A stretch of DNA of 64,000 nucleotides from Bacteroidales bacterium. GTDB taxonomy: Bacteria; Bacteroidota; Bacteroidia; Bacteroidales; Muribaculaceae. The stretch's first letter is position 1. Each line of letters opens with the position of its first letter. Below, piece after piece: positions 25,290 to 34,983 of this stretch. The position numbers were made by a program, and so were the translations under genes. The stretch covers positions 1 through 64,000 of the forward strand of contig DXXK01000070.1 of NCBI GenBank assembly GCA_019416425.1, read 5' to 3'. The notes under the pieces were generated by a model that was given only the letters and a program-made list of their open reading frames with translations, did no database searches and was not told the origin of the DNA.

Positions 25290-26825
25290 ATGAACGGAAA
25301 ACTCAAGATCCTAATCCTGTCGGGAATAGCCGTAGCGGCTTCCGCCACTGTACAGGCACAGAGCTTCAGCTGGAACGAAAGCACCGAAGGAAACGAATGG
25401 AAGACCTCGAAAGTCACGCTGAAGAAACAGCAGTCAGCCACCCCCGATGTCAAGGTGAACACAAACGAACCCATCGTTACGTTCTCTGGATGGGGAATCA
25501 CATTCAACGAACTCGACTGGGACGCATTGTCGATGCTGACCCGCGACGAGCAGCACGAAATCCTTTATAAGGTGTTCAGTCCTCAGGGTGAACTCCGCGC
25601 CACACGGGGTCGCGTATCGATGGGTGCGAACGACTACGCCCGTTCCTGGTACAGCTGCGACGAGGTGCCGGGCGACCTGGAACTGCGCTACTTCAATATC
25701 GACCGCGACAAGACCAGCATCATCCCCTTTATCCACGCAGCGCAGAAGTACAATCCCGACATCGTGTGTTGGGTTTCCCCATGGTCTCCCCCGTCGTGGA
25801 TGAAGATCAACAATGATTATCCCGTATTGAGCAGCGAGTTCAACAACATGCCGAAGAAACTGGATTATCTGCTGTACGCGGGTGCCGAGGGCAAGACGGA
25901 CCCCGACGAGATGAAGCTGACCGGAAAACGCGACAATGTGTTCCCACGCCAGATCGCCGAGAACGACTACTTCATCCAGGATCCCCGCTATCTGCAGGCC
26001 TACGCCAACATGTTCTGCAAGTTCATCGACGCATACGCCGAGCAGGGAATTCCAATCGACCGCGTCATCTACCAGAACGAGGCCTACAGCTATACCCCCT
26101 ACCCCGGCTGCGCCTGGACCGCCGAAGGCACCAACCGTTTCAACCGCGATTATCTGGGCCCGACCCTGCGCAGGAACCATCCGGAGGTAGAGCTTTACAT
26201 GGGAACATTCAACTCCAACCGTCGCGACCATATCGAGAAAGTCCTGTCCGATCCTGGTCAGCAGGAATACACCAAGGGTGTCGGCTTCCAGTGGGAGGGA
26301 CGCGAGGTACTGCCCTTCGTCCGCAAGGAGCATCCTGAATGGAAGTACATCTGTTCGGAGAGCGAATGCGGCTGGGGTTCGTTCAACTGGGACGCCGCAG
26401 AGCATACCTTCGAGCTGATCAACCACTATCTCGGCAACGGGTGCCATGAGTATACGTTCTGGAACTTCATTCTTGCCGACAATGGCGAAAGCCCCTGGGG
26501 CTGGAAACAGAACGCTCTGATCCGCGTAAACTCCAAGGACCGCACGTTCACATACACTCCGGAATACCAGGCCGTAAGACACTACACCAACTTCATCACG
26601 CCGGGTTCGAAAGTTGTGGGCTTCAAGGACCAAGGCACCGACAAGAAGCCGATACTGGTGACCGTCAGTCCTCAGGGCAAATATGTGGTTGTGGCCGGCA
26701 ACTTCAACGACACCGCCGCCCCTATAGATGTCCAGATCGGCTCCAAGTCACTTACAGCTACTCTCAAACCCCATTCGTTCAACACATTCGTAGAGAAACA
26801 AGGGGTCCACGACATAACCCACTGA
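25290..26825 (+). CDS. Secreted GH30 glycoside hydrolase
   Basis: Exported beta-glycosidase of family GH30 (glucosylceramidase-like; acts on beta-glucosides, glucans or related). The ATG at 25290 gives 511 residues with a signal peptide (MNGKLKILILSGIAVAASA, then QAQ); a start 27 nt upstream would spoil it. VTFSGWGITFNELDWDAL opens the catalytic barrel, Glu264 in YQNEAYS is the likely acid/base, and Glu357 or Glu359 in CSESECGWG the nucleophile. A short beta-sandwich completes the C-terminus. No SusC/SusD pair is nearby, so it is not in a classic polysaccharide locus. Confidence 0.9.
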   Translation: MNGKLKILILSGIAVAASATVQAQSFSWNESTEGNEWKTSKVTLKKQQSATPDVKVNTNEPIVTFSGWGITFNELDWDALSMLTRDEQHEILYKVFSPQGELRATRGRVSMGANDYARSWYSCDEVPGDLELRYFNIDRDKTSIIPFIHAAQKYNPDIVCWVSPWSPPSWMKINNDYPVLSSEFNNMPKKLDYLLYAGAEGKTDPDEMKLTGKRDNVFPRQIAENDYFIQDPRYLQAYANMFCKFIDAYAEQGIPIDRVIYQNEAYSYTPYPGCAWTAEGTNRFNRDYLGPTLRRNHPEVELYMGTFNSNRRDHIEKVLSDPGQQEYTKGVGFQWEGREVLPFVRKEHPEWKYICSESECGWGSFNWDAAEHTFELINHYLGNGCHEYTFWNFILADNGESPWGWKQNALIRVNSKDRTFTYTPEYQAVRHYTNFITPGSKVVGFKDQGTDKKPILVTVSPQGKYVVVAGNFNDTAAPIDVQIGSKSLTATLKPHSFNTFVEKQGVHDITH

Positions 26826-26842
26826 TACATATCCATCAAAAA

Positions 26843-26874
26843 ATACCGGCTGAACCCTGGGGTTCAGCCGGTAT
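26843..26874. terminator. Bidirectional terminator between GH30 and GH57
   Basis: ATACCGGCTGAACC (26843-26856), loop CTGG, GGTTCAGCCGGTAT (26861-26874): a perfect 14-bp stem with an A-run on the left, which is a T-run on the minus strand. It separates the convergent genes. Confidence 0.85.
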
Positions 26875-26899
26875 CCGTATAGTTAGGGATTAGGCGGAT

Positions 26900-28369
26900 T
26901 TACTCAGCCTTCTTGGTGGTCTTCTTTGCAGTCTTCTTTACGGGCTTGGCGTCATCCTTCTTGGCGGCTGGCTTGCGGCCACGCTTCTTGGGAGCCACGG
27001 CTTCGGCCGGAGCCTCGACATTGGCGGCCTCGACGGGAACCACCTCGGTGACGGGCATGTTCTCCTCGCCGGTCATGGCACGCAGGGACTTAACCTCCTT
27101 GTTGAGCGACGTGATCTCCGAAGCCTGGTTGCGGATGGTGAGCAGAAGCGAATTCAGCTCCTCGTTGTCGATGCTCTCAGGATACTGTTCCTCAACACGA
27201 ACCAGGAAGTCGGCCAGGACGTTCATGTAGTTCGTGAATGCCGAGAAGGGCGAATCATACGGACTGAACGCCGCATGGCTTGCGCCGTCAGCCAGGTTCT
27301 TGGTGCTCATGTAGTAGAAGTGGTCGGAGCTCTGCAGGTACTCCCAGTCCTGTTTCAGCATGCGGTCGGAGCAGAGACTTACGCGCTCGGCCACTGCGTA
27401 TAGTTTGTTAAGGGCCTCGTTCTGAAGGTCGTTACCCTTCCAAGCCGACACATCGCGGGCCTCGTCGATGTCACTGATAGGATACGGAACGCTCAGCATA
27501 CCCACGGGCTTCAGCGTAGCGACAGCCTCGCTCGGAGTCGAGAAACGGATATTACGCTCGGCTGCGAACTGCGGGAGCGCCTTCAGGAACATGAAGATAC
27601 CGGTGTTGGCAGGCAGGAACGAACCGAAGGTATCCATGGAGAAGTGAAGGTTCACCACCTGCTCCTGCTCGGGCAGCGCGGCGATCCAGTCCATGTACTT
27701 GTCCGCCGTCAGAGGATATGCGGGCCACTCGGGGTTCGCGAAATTGCGTGCGACATCGTCCGACAGCTTGTCGTTGGTAAGCAGCAGCTTCAGGTCCGGA
27801 GCGGTCTCGGCCTGGTATACATAGTTGGGCGACTTCCAGCCCAGCACATGCTTGGCACCCACGGTGACGCATGTCTCGAAGCCCATGGCACCGACCTCCA
27901 TGGCGATGTCGTCGTCGTAGATCAGCTCCGTGTTCACGAAGGTCACAGGCCTCTTGCCGAACAGGTCGTTGATCATGGCGTCGTGCTTGCGCACGTCACG
28001 CATGAACTCCTCGGCATCCTCCAGGCTGGCCAGCGAATGCGAGTATGTGCCCGACATGAACTCCACGCAGCCGGTGTCGGCCAGCTCCTTGAGCTTGTCG
28101 ATCAGCTCGGGCACGTAGAGCTGAATCTGCTCGATGGCGGTGCCGCTGATGCTCAGCGAGCACTTGAACGCGCCGTTGGTGTTCTTGATCATCTCCAGCA
28201 GAGTCTCGCACATCGGCATGTAGGAGTTCTCGGCAAGACGCGACATGATGTCGTCGTCCGAGAAATCATCGAAGTAGTAGTGGTCGTTACCGATGTCGAA
28301 GAACCGATAACGTTTCAGCCGGAAGGGCTGATGTATATGGAAATAAAAACAAACTGATTTCATAATCAT
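26900..28369 (-). CDS. GH57 family alpha-glucan hydrolase
   Basis: Cytoplasmic alpha-amylase/branching-type enzyme of family GH57, 489 residues, part of glycogen turnover. Motif 1 is FHIHQPFRLKRY, the nucleophile is the Glu of FVNTELIYDDD, and the acid/base Asp lies in LHFSMDTFGSF, so the active site looks intact. After about residue 440 a tail rich in Ala, Pro and Lys begins; it ends in repeated Lys-Thr-Ala and contains KKRGRKPAAKK, which resembles an AT-hook. It is third in the cluster debranching enzyme, GT4, GH57, 54 nt after the GT4 gene. Confidence 0.93.
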   Translation of the reverse strand: MIMKSVCFYFHIHQPFRLKRYRFFDIGNDHYYFDDFSDDDIMSRLAENSYMPMCETLLEMIKNTNGAFKCSLSISGTAIEQIQLYVPELIDKLKELADTGCVEFMSGTYSHSLASLEDAEEFMRDVRKHDAMINDLFGKRPVTFVNTELIYDDDIAMEVGAMGFETCVTVGAKHVLGWKSPNYVYQAETAPDLKLLLTNDKLSDDVARNFANPEWPAYPLTADKYMDWIAALPEQEQVVNLHFSMDTFGSFLPANTGIFMFLKALPQFAAERNIRFSTPSEAVATLKPVGMLSVPYPISDIDEARDVSAWKGNDLQNEALNKLYAVAERVSLCSDRMLKQDWEYLQSSDHFYYMSTKNLADGASHAAFSPYDSPFSAFTNYMNVLADFLVRVEEQYPESIDNEELNSLLLTIRNQASEITSLNKEVKSLRAMTGEENMPVTEVVPVEAANVEAPAEAVAPKKRGRKPAAKKDDAKPVKKTAKKTTKKAE

Positions 28370-28423
28370 CCTTATTGCCGGCAGGGCAGTGTATTCACGC
28401 CCATGCCATGTTCCGTTACCTTA

Positions 28424-29686
28424 TTATCTGTTGTTGAGTACCTGATTATAGATGTCGATTACTTTCTGGCCAGCCTTCTCCCAGGTGATTCCGTGAATCT
28501 CCTCGATTCCCTTGACGCGCAGATAGTCGTGGAATGCGGGATAGGAAACCAGCGCGTGCATGGCGTCGGCCATTGCGTCAACGTCCCAGTAGTCTGTCTT
28601 GATGACGTTGGTCAGGATCTCGGCGCAGCCCGACTGCTTGGAGATGATGGAGGGAACGCCCATTTCCATGGCCTCCAGAGGCGAGATACCGAAAGGCTCC
28701 GATACCGAAGGCATTACGTAGACATCGGAATCGGCCAGCATCTCGTATACCTGCTTGCCGCGGAGGAAGCCGGTGAAGTGGAAGCGGTCGGCGATGTTGC
28801 GCTGGGCAGCCAGCTTGATCATGGCGTCCATCATGTCACCGCTGCCGGCCATCACGAAGCGTACGTTCTTGGTCTTCTGCAGCACCTTGGCGGCTGCCTC
28901 GACGTAGTACTCCGGACCCTTCTGCATGGTGATGCGACCCAGGAAGGTAATCACCTTGTCCTTCTTGTCGCGGCGCGGGATGTTCAGCAGCTCGTCGCTC
29001 AAGGGAATCACGGCGTTGTGCACCGTGGTCACCTTGTCGGGGCTGATGCCGTACTTGTCGATTACCGTGCGGCGAGTCAGCTCGGACACCGTGATGATAT
29101 GGTCCGCATTGTTCATACCGTCCTTCTCGATTCCGAATACCGTCGGGTTGACATTGCCACGGCTGCGGTCAAAGTCGGTGGCGTGGACATGAATCACCAG
29201 TGGCTTGCCCGTGACGTTCTTGGCATGGATACCGGCCGGATAGGTCAGCCAGTCATGCGAATGGATGATGTCACAGGGAACGGTACGGGCTATGACGCCT
29301 GCAACCACGGAGTAATTGTTGATTTCCTCCAGAAGGTTGTCCGGATAGCGTCCCGAGAATTCAATACAGCCCAGGTCGTTGAGCCGCATATAGTTGAAGT
29401 CCGCGTAGATATGGTCGCGGAGGTTGAAGTATAGTTCCGGGTCCATGACCTTGCCAATGCGGTTGGCGACATAGTCGCGGTCGACGTCGCGCCAAGCCAC
29501 CGGTGTGCAGTTAGCTCCGATGATGTTGGCGAAGCCTTTCTCCTCGTCGCCGTACGGCTTCGGAATCACGAACGTGATGTCCATATTGCCGCAGTTGTGC
29601 ATACCCTTGGTCAAGCCATAACTCGCCGTACCCAGACCACCGAGAATGTGGGGAGGAAACTCCCAGCCGAACATTAATGCTCTCAT
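28424..29686 (-). CDS. GT4-type glycogen-synthase-like glycosyltransferase
   Basis: Cytoplasmic retaining glycosyltransferase of 420 residues with a GT-B fold. FGWEFPPHILGGLGTASYGL is the N-terminal glycine loop, ITVSELTRR, VITFLGRITMQKGPEY and VMAGSGDMM mark the nucleotide-sugar domain, and SEPFGISPLEAMEMGVPSI is the EX7E motif. In Bacteroidales this gene accompanies the debranching enzyme and GH57 and is thought to build glycogen; a separate glgA is not in the window. It lies 21 nt after the debranching gene. Confidence 0.92.
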   Translation of the reverse strand: MRALMFGWEFPPHILGGLGTASYGLTKGMHNCGNMDITFVIPKPYGDEEKGFANIIGANCTPVAWRDVDRDYVANRIGKVMDPELYFNLRDHIYADFNYMRLNDLGCIEFSGRYPDNLLEEINNYSVVAGVIARTVPCDIIHSHDWLTYPAGIHAKNVTGKPLVIHVHATDFDRSRGNVNPTVFGIEKDGMNNADHIITVSELTRRTVIDKYGISPDKVTTVHNAVIPLSDELLNIPRRDKKDKVITFLGRITMQKGPEYYVEAAAKVLQKTKNVRFVMAGSGDMMDAMIKLAAQRNIADRFHFTGFLRGKQVYEMLADSDVYVMPSVSEPFGISPLEAMEMGVPSIISKQSGCAEILTNVIKTDYWDVDAMADAMHALVSYPAFHDYLRVKGIEEIHGITWEKAGQKVIDIYNQVLNNR

Positions 29687-29707
29687 TTCTCTAAGTATTT
29701 GGGATTG

Positions 29708-31660
29708 TTATTGTTGGAGTTTATTCATTTGATTCACGGTGCGGATCACCTGCAGGATGCCGCCCACGTTCTTAGCCGTCGAGACGGCACCGCGGCCGGT
29801 ATACGGCGGGTTGGCATCGTACATCTCGCTCAGCGAGCCGATACATCCGGTGGACATCTCGTCCTCGTAACCAATCAGCATGCGCTCGATGAACGACAGT
29901 CCCGACAATCCGAATACCTTGAAATAGGCGTCGGCATAGAAACCGAACAACCAGGGACGGGCCGGACCCTGATGCACGGTGTACTCACGCTCGGTCGGAT
30001 TGCCGACGTATATGGGACGGTAATTCTGGCTCTTAGGGCTCAGCGAACGCAATCCCTTGGGCGTTAGCAACTCGCGAGTGCAGAAGTCCAGGACAGTCTT
30101 GCGCTGGCGACGTGTCAGCGGGCTGTATTCCAATCCGATTGCGATGGCCATGTTGGGACGTACTTCCAGGTCGGTGTAGCTTCCGTTCACATAGTCGTAC
30201 AGGTATCCGTAACCGTTCAGGAACGTCGAGACGAAACTTTCACCGGTGTTCTGCGCTATGGCGTCAAGTTCCTTAACGTATTCCTCCATGCCGGCCTCAC
30301 CCTCGTAGAGCGACTGCAGGAAACGGAGCGCGTTGTACCACAGCGCGTTGAATTCCAGAATATAACCCGTGCGGGGGATGATGGGGCGCCCGTTGATGGA
30401 TGCGGACAGCCAGGTGACAGGGGTATCGCGGCCCTCGCTCGATACCAGTCCGTTATCGTTGAGACGCAGGTTGGGCACCCGGCCGTTGCGGATGTCCTCC
30501 ACCAGACGACGAACCTCCTCGCCATACTTGGCGCGGCAGGTAGCGGTGTCCGTAGCCTTGCGGTAGGCCTGGATGGCCCATATGGTCCATAATGGGATGT
30601 CGGGGAGATCGATCTCATGGATCACGCGATCCTTCTCGCCGGTCTTCAGATAATGGTTCTGAGCCTGGATGAAAGTATCCATGATCTTATGGAAATCCTC
30701 AATGTTGTTAACAGCCAGAGTACAGCCGGGCAGCGCGATCAGCTCGTCACGGCCACGCACATTGTACCAGGGATAACCTGCCATGATATAGTCGCCGTAC
30801 TCGTTCTTCAGATAGAACTGCTGGGCGGCGTTCTTAAGACAGTTGTAGAAGCTGGTGCGACAGGTGCGCCCCTTGGTCTCGTTCTCGTATACTTCCTCGA
30901 ACTTGGCCGGATCTGTCTCAGCGGTCGATGCAGAGAAGATGATGCTCTCGCCCTTCTTGATGGGAACCTCGAAGTAGCCCGGCACCCAGAGGTCCTCCTT
31001 GTAAGGAATGCCGCGGTCGCGGTCCTTGTAATACTCCATTCCTTTGTACCAATGGCCGTCGTCCACCCACTTCACCTCCTTGTTGAACTGCATGTACAGC
31101 TCTGGATAACCCTTGTACAGGCATGTCGAGATGCCGTCGGGCACGTGGTTGATGGTCTTGTTGATGGCCTGGTTCTCCATTACCAATGCGTTAGCGTTGC
31201 GGAACGCCAGGAACGGACGGAACTTCAGTGTGGTGTCGGAATGCGCGTCAATCAGGGTGTAACGGATCAGAATGCGGTTCTGATGAGATATGAACACTTT
31301 CTCCTTGGAAAGTATGACACCGCCGACACGGTACAAGATGCTGGGCACTACCTCGCAGCTGAATTCCCGGATGTACTTGTGACCGTTCGGGCTGAACGTG
31401 TTGTCTCCGTACTGGTGCAGACCCAGGTTGAACTCCGCCCCATGCTGAATTACCGTCTCGTCGAGCGATGACAGCAATACATGGGCCTGGTCGTCCATCT
31501 CGGGAATCGGTATAACCAGAAGTCCGTGCTGCTTGCGTGTGTTGCATCCTACAATCGTCGTACAATGATAGGCTCCCGAACGATTGGTCCTAAGCATCTC
31601 CTTCGGCAGGCTTTGCTCAAGGTTAATCATCAGGTTCTTGTCAAATTTCAAATAACTCAT
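29708..31660 (-). CDS. Glycogen debranching enzyme (amylo-alpha-1,6-glucosidase)
   Basis: Cytoplasmic enzyme of 650 residues (GH133-like) removing alpha-1,6 branches from glycogen. The N-terminal beta-sandwich domain starts with TNRSGAYHCTTIVGCNTRKQHG. The (alpha/alpha)6 domain contains AGYPWYNVRGRDELIALPG, carrying the catalytic acid, then EFNALWYNALRF and VHQGPARPWLFGFY near the C-terminus. It is the first gene of the glycogen cluster, after a plausible promoter at 31781-31812. Confidence 0.94.
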   Translation of the reverse strand: MSYLKFDKNLMINLEQSLPKEMLRTNRSGAYHCTTIVGCNTRKQHGLLVIPIPEMDDQAHVLLSSLDETVIQHGAEFNLGLHQYGDNTFSPNGHKYIREFSCEVVPSILYRVGGVILSKEKVFISHQNRILIRYTLIDAHSDTTLKFRPFLAFRNANALVMENQAINKTINHVPDGISTCLYKGYPELYMQFNKEVKWVDDGHWYKGMEYYKDRDRGIPYKEDLWVPGYFEVPIKKGESIIFSASTAETDPAKFEEVYENETKGRTCRTSFYNCLKNAAQQFYLKNEYGDYIMAGYPWYNVRGRDELIALPGCTLAVNNIEDFHKIMDTFIQAQNHYLKTGEKDRVIHEIDLPDIPLWTIWAIQAYRKATDTATCRAKYGEEVRRLVEDIRNGRVPNLRLNDNGLVSSEGRDTPVTWLSASINGRPIIPRTGYILEFNALWYNALRFLQSLYEGEAGMEEYVKELDAIAQNTGESFVSTFLNGYGYLYDYVNGSYTDLEVRPNMAIAIGLEYSPLTRRQRKTVLDFCTRELLTPKGLRSLSPKSQNYRPIYVGNPTEREYTVHQGPARPWLFGFYADAYFKVFGLSGLSFIERMLIGYEDEMSTGCIGSLSEMYDANPPYTGRGAVSTAKNVGGILQVIRTVNQMNKLQQ

Positions 31661-31780
31661 GCGGAATTAAATATAGATAAGTTTCTTGGTATTCGGTTAT
31701 AAGCGGTTGGTGAAGCGTGTGTTTTCATCAGCCGTTGTAAATTTTGGGTCCTCGAGATTCTCTCATCTCTGTTTACCTCA

Positions 31781-31812
31781 CAAATTTACATATTTTTTGT
31801 GAATTATGCCAA
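31781..31812 (-). promoter_or_regulatory. Promoter of the glycogen cluster
   Basis: CAAATTTA at 31781-31788 reads TAAATTTG on the minus strand (exact TAnnTTTG); CCAA at 31809-31812 gives TTGG as a weak -33 at 20 nt. The leader to the debranching gene is about 115 nt. Confidence 0.4.
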
Positions 31813-31895
31813 CAAATATGTTGCAAAACAATTTTTTAAACCGTCGCTTAAATATTTTGCAACATCATTCATGGCATCACGGGTGTAATGATACG

Positions 31896-31927
31896 AAAAC
31901 GGGGCGGATTTTACTCCGTCCCGTTTT
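31896..31927 (-). terminator. Terminator-like hairpin after nuoN
   Basis: AAAACGGGGCGGA (31896-31908), loop TTTTAC, TCCGTCCCGTTTT (31915-31927), one wobble pair. It lies 25 nt past the nuoN stop and is the first clear terminator after the whole nuo-atp-nuo run. The T-run is short on the minus strand (GTTTTCG). Confidence 0.6.
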
Positions 31928-31951
31928 TGAATCCAATTATCTTGTTCCTGC

Positions 31952-33409
31952 TCAGAGAGCCGGAATCAAAGACGAGTTGTAGCAGAACTGGTAGACACAG
32001 GGAACCAGACCGAACAGAACGATTCCGGCCACGCAGATCCACAGAGCGGCTTTCTCGCCGGCGTTGCTCTTGAACGCCTCGATCCTGGCCTCGCCGGGAT
32101 TGATCCAGATTGCCTTTACAACCAGGAGATAGTAGTACAGCGAGATGATGGTATTGATCAACGCAATCAGCACCAGCATATACAAAGCCATCGAACCTGT
32201 GGAAGTAAGCGACGTAAAGATCAGGAACTTCGAGAAGAAGCCTGCGAAGGGCGGAATACCTGCCAGAGAGAACATGGCCAGCGTCATTGCGAACGACAGC
32301 CAGGGATTGGTCTTGTGCAGACCGTTGTAGTCGTCCATGCCGACCTTGCCCGTCTTGTTCTCGATTGCGGTAATCACGGCAAAGGCTCCGAGATTGCTGA
32401 CGATGTATACGAATATGTAGTACATCATCGAGGCCAGACCCAAGGCGGATACCGACATCACGCCCAGCATTATGTAACCGGCCTGCGAAATCGAGGAGAA
32501 GGCCATGAATCGCTTCAGGTTCTTCTGACGTATTGCAAAGAGATTACCTACGGTGATTGTTGCGATGATCACCGCATACATCATCCATTCCCAGGCGTCG
32601 GCGTAGACCTGGCCGAACACCTGTACGAAAATCACGAAGAACGCAAACGCAGCGGAGCCCTTGGAGATAACCGACAGATATGAAGTGATTGCCGTGGGGG
32701 CACCTTGGTAAACGTCGGCGGTCCAAAGGTGGAAGGGAACCAGGCTGAGCTTGAAACCGATTCCGGCGATCATGAACGCCAGCGCCACCACCAGCAGACC
32801 CGACATCTCGCCGGAGACCACGTTGCGGTAGATGTCGTTGTAGTAGAGCGAGCCGCCGGAGAACGCATACACGAAGCTGAGTCCCATCAGCAGAATCGCC
32901 GACGAGAAAACGGCTGTCAATATGTACTTGGCGGCAGCTTCATGACTCTCGCTGCGCTTCTTGTTGAACGCCACCAGTGCTGCCAGAGGCAGCGAGGCGG
33001 CTTCCAGTCCGATGATGAACAGCAGGAAGTGACGTGCGGAGACCATCAGATACATACCGAACAGAGTCACGAGCAGCAATTCGTAGAACTCCCCCTTGCG
33101 GACCACTACCTCGTCGCTCTCGGTCCAGCTGGCCGACTGCAGAAGCACGATGAATACTCCCACATTCAGTATAGCCTTAATGGCGTTGGTCGACGCATCA
33201 TTGACATACATGCCGCCGAAAACGGACTCGCCGCACGCCGGTATCAGCCAGATGGCGATTGTGCCCAGTCCGAACAACACCGTCGTCAAGGGGGTAAGCC
33301 ATTTCTTGTTCGACCCGTCGCGCGTGAACACATCGGCGACGAACACCACAAGGAATATGCCCAATATTATTAACTCGGGAATCATCGCCCCAAATTGTGA
33401 ATAGCCCAT
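31952..33409 (-). CDS. nuoN: NADH-quinone oxidoreductase subunit N
   Basis: Antiporter-like proton-pumping subunit of complex I in the inner membrane, 485 residues with about 14 hydrophobic segments. HLWTADVYQGAPTAITSYLSV carries the conserved lysine-helix environment, and FMAFSSISQAGYIMLG and GIPPFAGFFSKF are subunit N motifs. It is the last gene of the interleaved nuo-atp operon, 32 nt after nuoM, and is followed by a terminator-like hairpin. Confidence 0.95.
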   Translation of the reverse strand: MGYSQFGAMIPELIILGIFLVVFVADVFTRDGSNKKWLTPLTTVLFGLGTIAIWLIPACGESVFGGMYVNDASTNAIKAILNVGVFIVLLQSASWTESDEVVVRKGEFYELLLVTLFGMYLMVSARHFLLFIIGLEAASLPLAALVAFNKKRSESHEAAAKYILTAVFSSAILLMGLSFVYAFSGGSLYYNDIYRNVVSGEMSGLLVVALAFMIAGIGFKLSLVPFHLWTADVYQGAPTAITSYLSVISKGSAAFAFFVIFVQVFGQVYADAWEWMMYAVIIATITVGNLFAIRQKNLKRFMAFSSISQAGYIMLGVMSVSALGLASMMYYIFVYIVSNLGAFAVITAIENKTGKVGMDDYNGLHKTNPWLSFAMTLAMFSLAGIPPFAGFFSKFLIFTSLTSTGSMALYMLVLIALINTIISLYYYLLVVKAIWINPGEARIEAFKSNAGEKAALWICVAGIVLFGLVPCVYQFCYNSSLIPAL

Positions 33410-33441
33410 TGTTTAAATACTTGTCTTAATGTTGTTCATTA

Positions 33442-34959
33442 TTAAATGGCCATTGCCAACGCATCGACAATAGGTTTGAAACTGTTCGATATCGTTTCGG
33501 CCAGCCAGTTGGGGAAGAAGCCTATTCCGGCCAGGCAGACGATCAGCGTAGCCGTGGCCAGACGCTCCCACCACTCGGCATCGGTCAGCGACAGATGGTG
33601 CTCGTCCTGAACGGGACCCAGGACCAGCTTGCCGACCACCCGCAGGATATAGACCGCGGTGATCACGATCGACGTTGTGGCAGCAATCACGAAGATGCGG
33701 TGGAACAGGTCGGCGTGCTCGAACGATCCGAAGAAGATTGTCATCTCGGCAACGAATCCCGACATACCGGGCAGACCCAGCGATGCGAAACCGGCGATCA
33801 TGTAGCAAACACCTAAGTAAGGCATGATCTTCATCAGGCCGCCCATCTGACGGATGTCGCGGGTGTGAGTACGTCCGTAGATCATGCCGATCAAGGCAAA
33901 GAACAGAGCCGTCATCAGACCGTGGCTGAGCATCTGGAGGATGGCACCGGTCATTGCTGTGGTGTTAAGCATCAGCAGGGCGAACAGCACCATTCCGCAG
34001 TGCGACACTGAGGAGTAGGCGTTGATGTACTTCAGGTCGGTCTGGACGCAAGCGGAGAACGCACCGTATACAATGCTGATACCGGTCAGGATGATGAAGA
34101 TCCAGGCCAGCTCGTTGGCAGCCTGAGGCAGCAGGAAGATGGCGATGCGGAAGCATCCGTAACCACCTAACTTCATCAGAACGCCGGCGTGAAGCATCGA
34201 CACGGCCGTCGGGGCGCAGGCGTGACCGTCGGGGCTCCATGTATGGAAGGGGAACATGGCGCCAAGTACGCCGAATCCGACAAAGGTGAAGCAGAACAGC
34301 AGATTCTGCCAGCCGTGGTCGATACAGTTGTAACGGGCAATCTCAAGTATGTTCCAGGTCGGAGCCACTCCCTCGGGAGTGCCGTGCCAGTAGATACCCA
34401 TCAGGCCGAGCATCAGGAAGGCCGAGCCACCCATCAGCATCAGGGTCAGTTTCATTGCCGAATATTCCTTGCGGCCCGTGCCCCACACGCCGATCAGCAG
34501 GTACATCGGAATCAGAGCCACCTCGTAGAACATGAACATGGTGAACATGTCGATGGAGATGAAGAAGCCGTATACACCGGTCGACAGAAGTGAGAACCAC
34601 AGGAAGAAGTTCTTGGGAAGCGGATTGATCTTCCACGAAGCGAATGTTCCGCAGAACACGATGACCGAAGTCAGGAGCAGCATCAGAACGGAGATGCCGT
34701 CCACACCTACGGCCAGGTGGATATTGAGCGGTTCATACCACATCCAGCTGTCCATCCAGAGCATCTCGGCGTCATTGCCGGCAGCCCGCTGGCCCAGGAA
34801 GGCCACGACAAGCCAGATGGACATGGCAAGCAGTACGCTGGAGCATGTCACCATAACCCCACGGATAGCTTTCATGTTGTTCTGTCCACAGCATGCAAGC
34901 CCGGCCATCATGATGATGGGCACGACTACAAACCAGATTAAGAAATTTCCGAAAAGCAT
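33442..34959 (-). CDS. nuoM: NADH-quinone oxidoreductase subunit M
   Basis: Second antiporter-like proton channel of complex I, 505 residues, about 14 membrane segments. FYEVALIPMYLLIGVWG contains the essential glutamate of helix 5, FHTWSPDGHACAPTAVSMLHAGVLMKLGGYG the broken helix with lysine, and LPGMSGFVAE the distal motif. It follows nuoL by 24 nt. Confidence 0.96.
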   Translation of the reverse strand: MLFGNFLIWFVVVPIIMMAGLACCGQNNMKAIRGVMVTCSSVLLAMSIWLVVAFLGQRAAGNDAEMLWMDSWMWYEPLNIHLAVGVDGISVLMLLLTSVIVFCGTFASWKINPLPKNFFLWFSLLSTGVYGFFISIDMFTMFMFYEVALIPMYLLIGVWGTGRKEYSAMKLTLMLMGGSAFLMLGLMGIYWHGTPEGVAPTWNILEIARYNCIDHGWQNLLFCFTFVGFGVLGAMFPFHTWSPDGHACAPTAVSMLHAGVLMKLGGYGCFRIAIFLLPQAANELAWIFIILTGISIVYGAFSACVQTDLKYINAYSSVSHCGMVLFALLMLNTTAMTGAILQMLSHGLMTALFFALIGMIYGRTHTRDIRQMGGLMKIMPYLGVCYMIAGFASLGLPGMSGFVAEMTIFFGSFEHADLFHRIFVIAATTSIVITAVYILRVVGKLVLGPVQDEHHLSLTDAEWWERLATATLIVCLAGIGFFPNWLAETISNSFKPIVDALAMAI

Positions 34960-34983
34960 AATCTATTATTGTTGTTATTGGGG

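Noticed and set aside
31978..32005. tRNA-Leu-like stretch (GTAGCAGAACTGGTAGACAC)
   Set aside because: It resembles a tRNA D-arm but lies inside nuoN, and neither an acceptor stem nor a T-arm follows.
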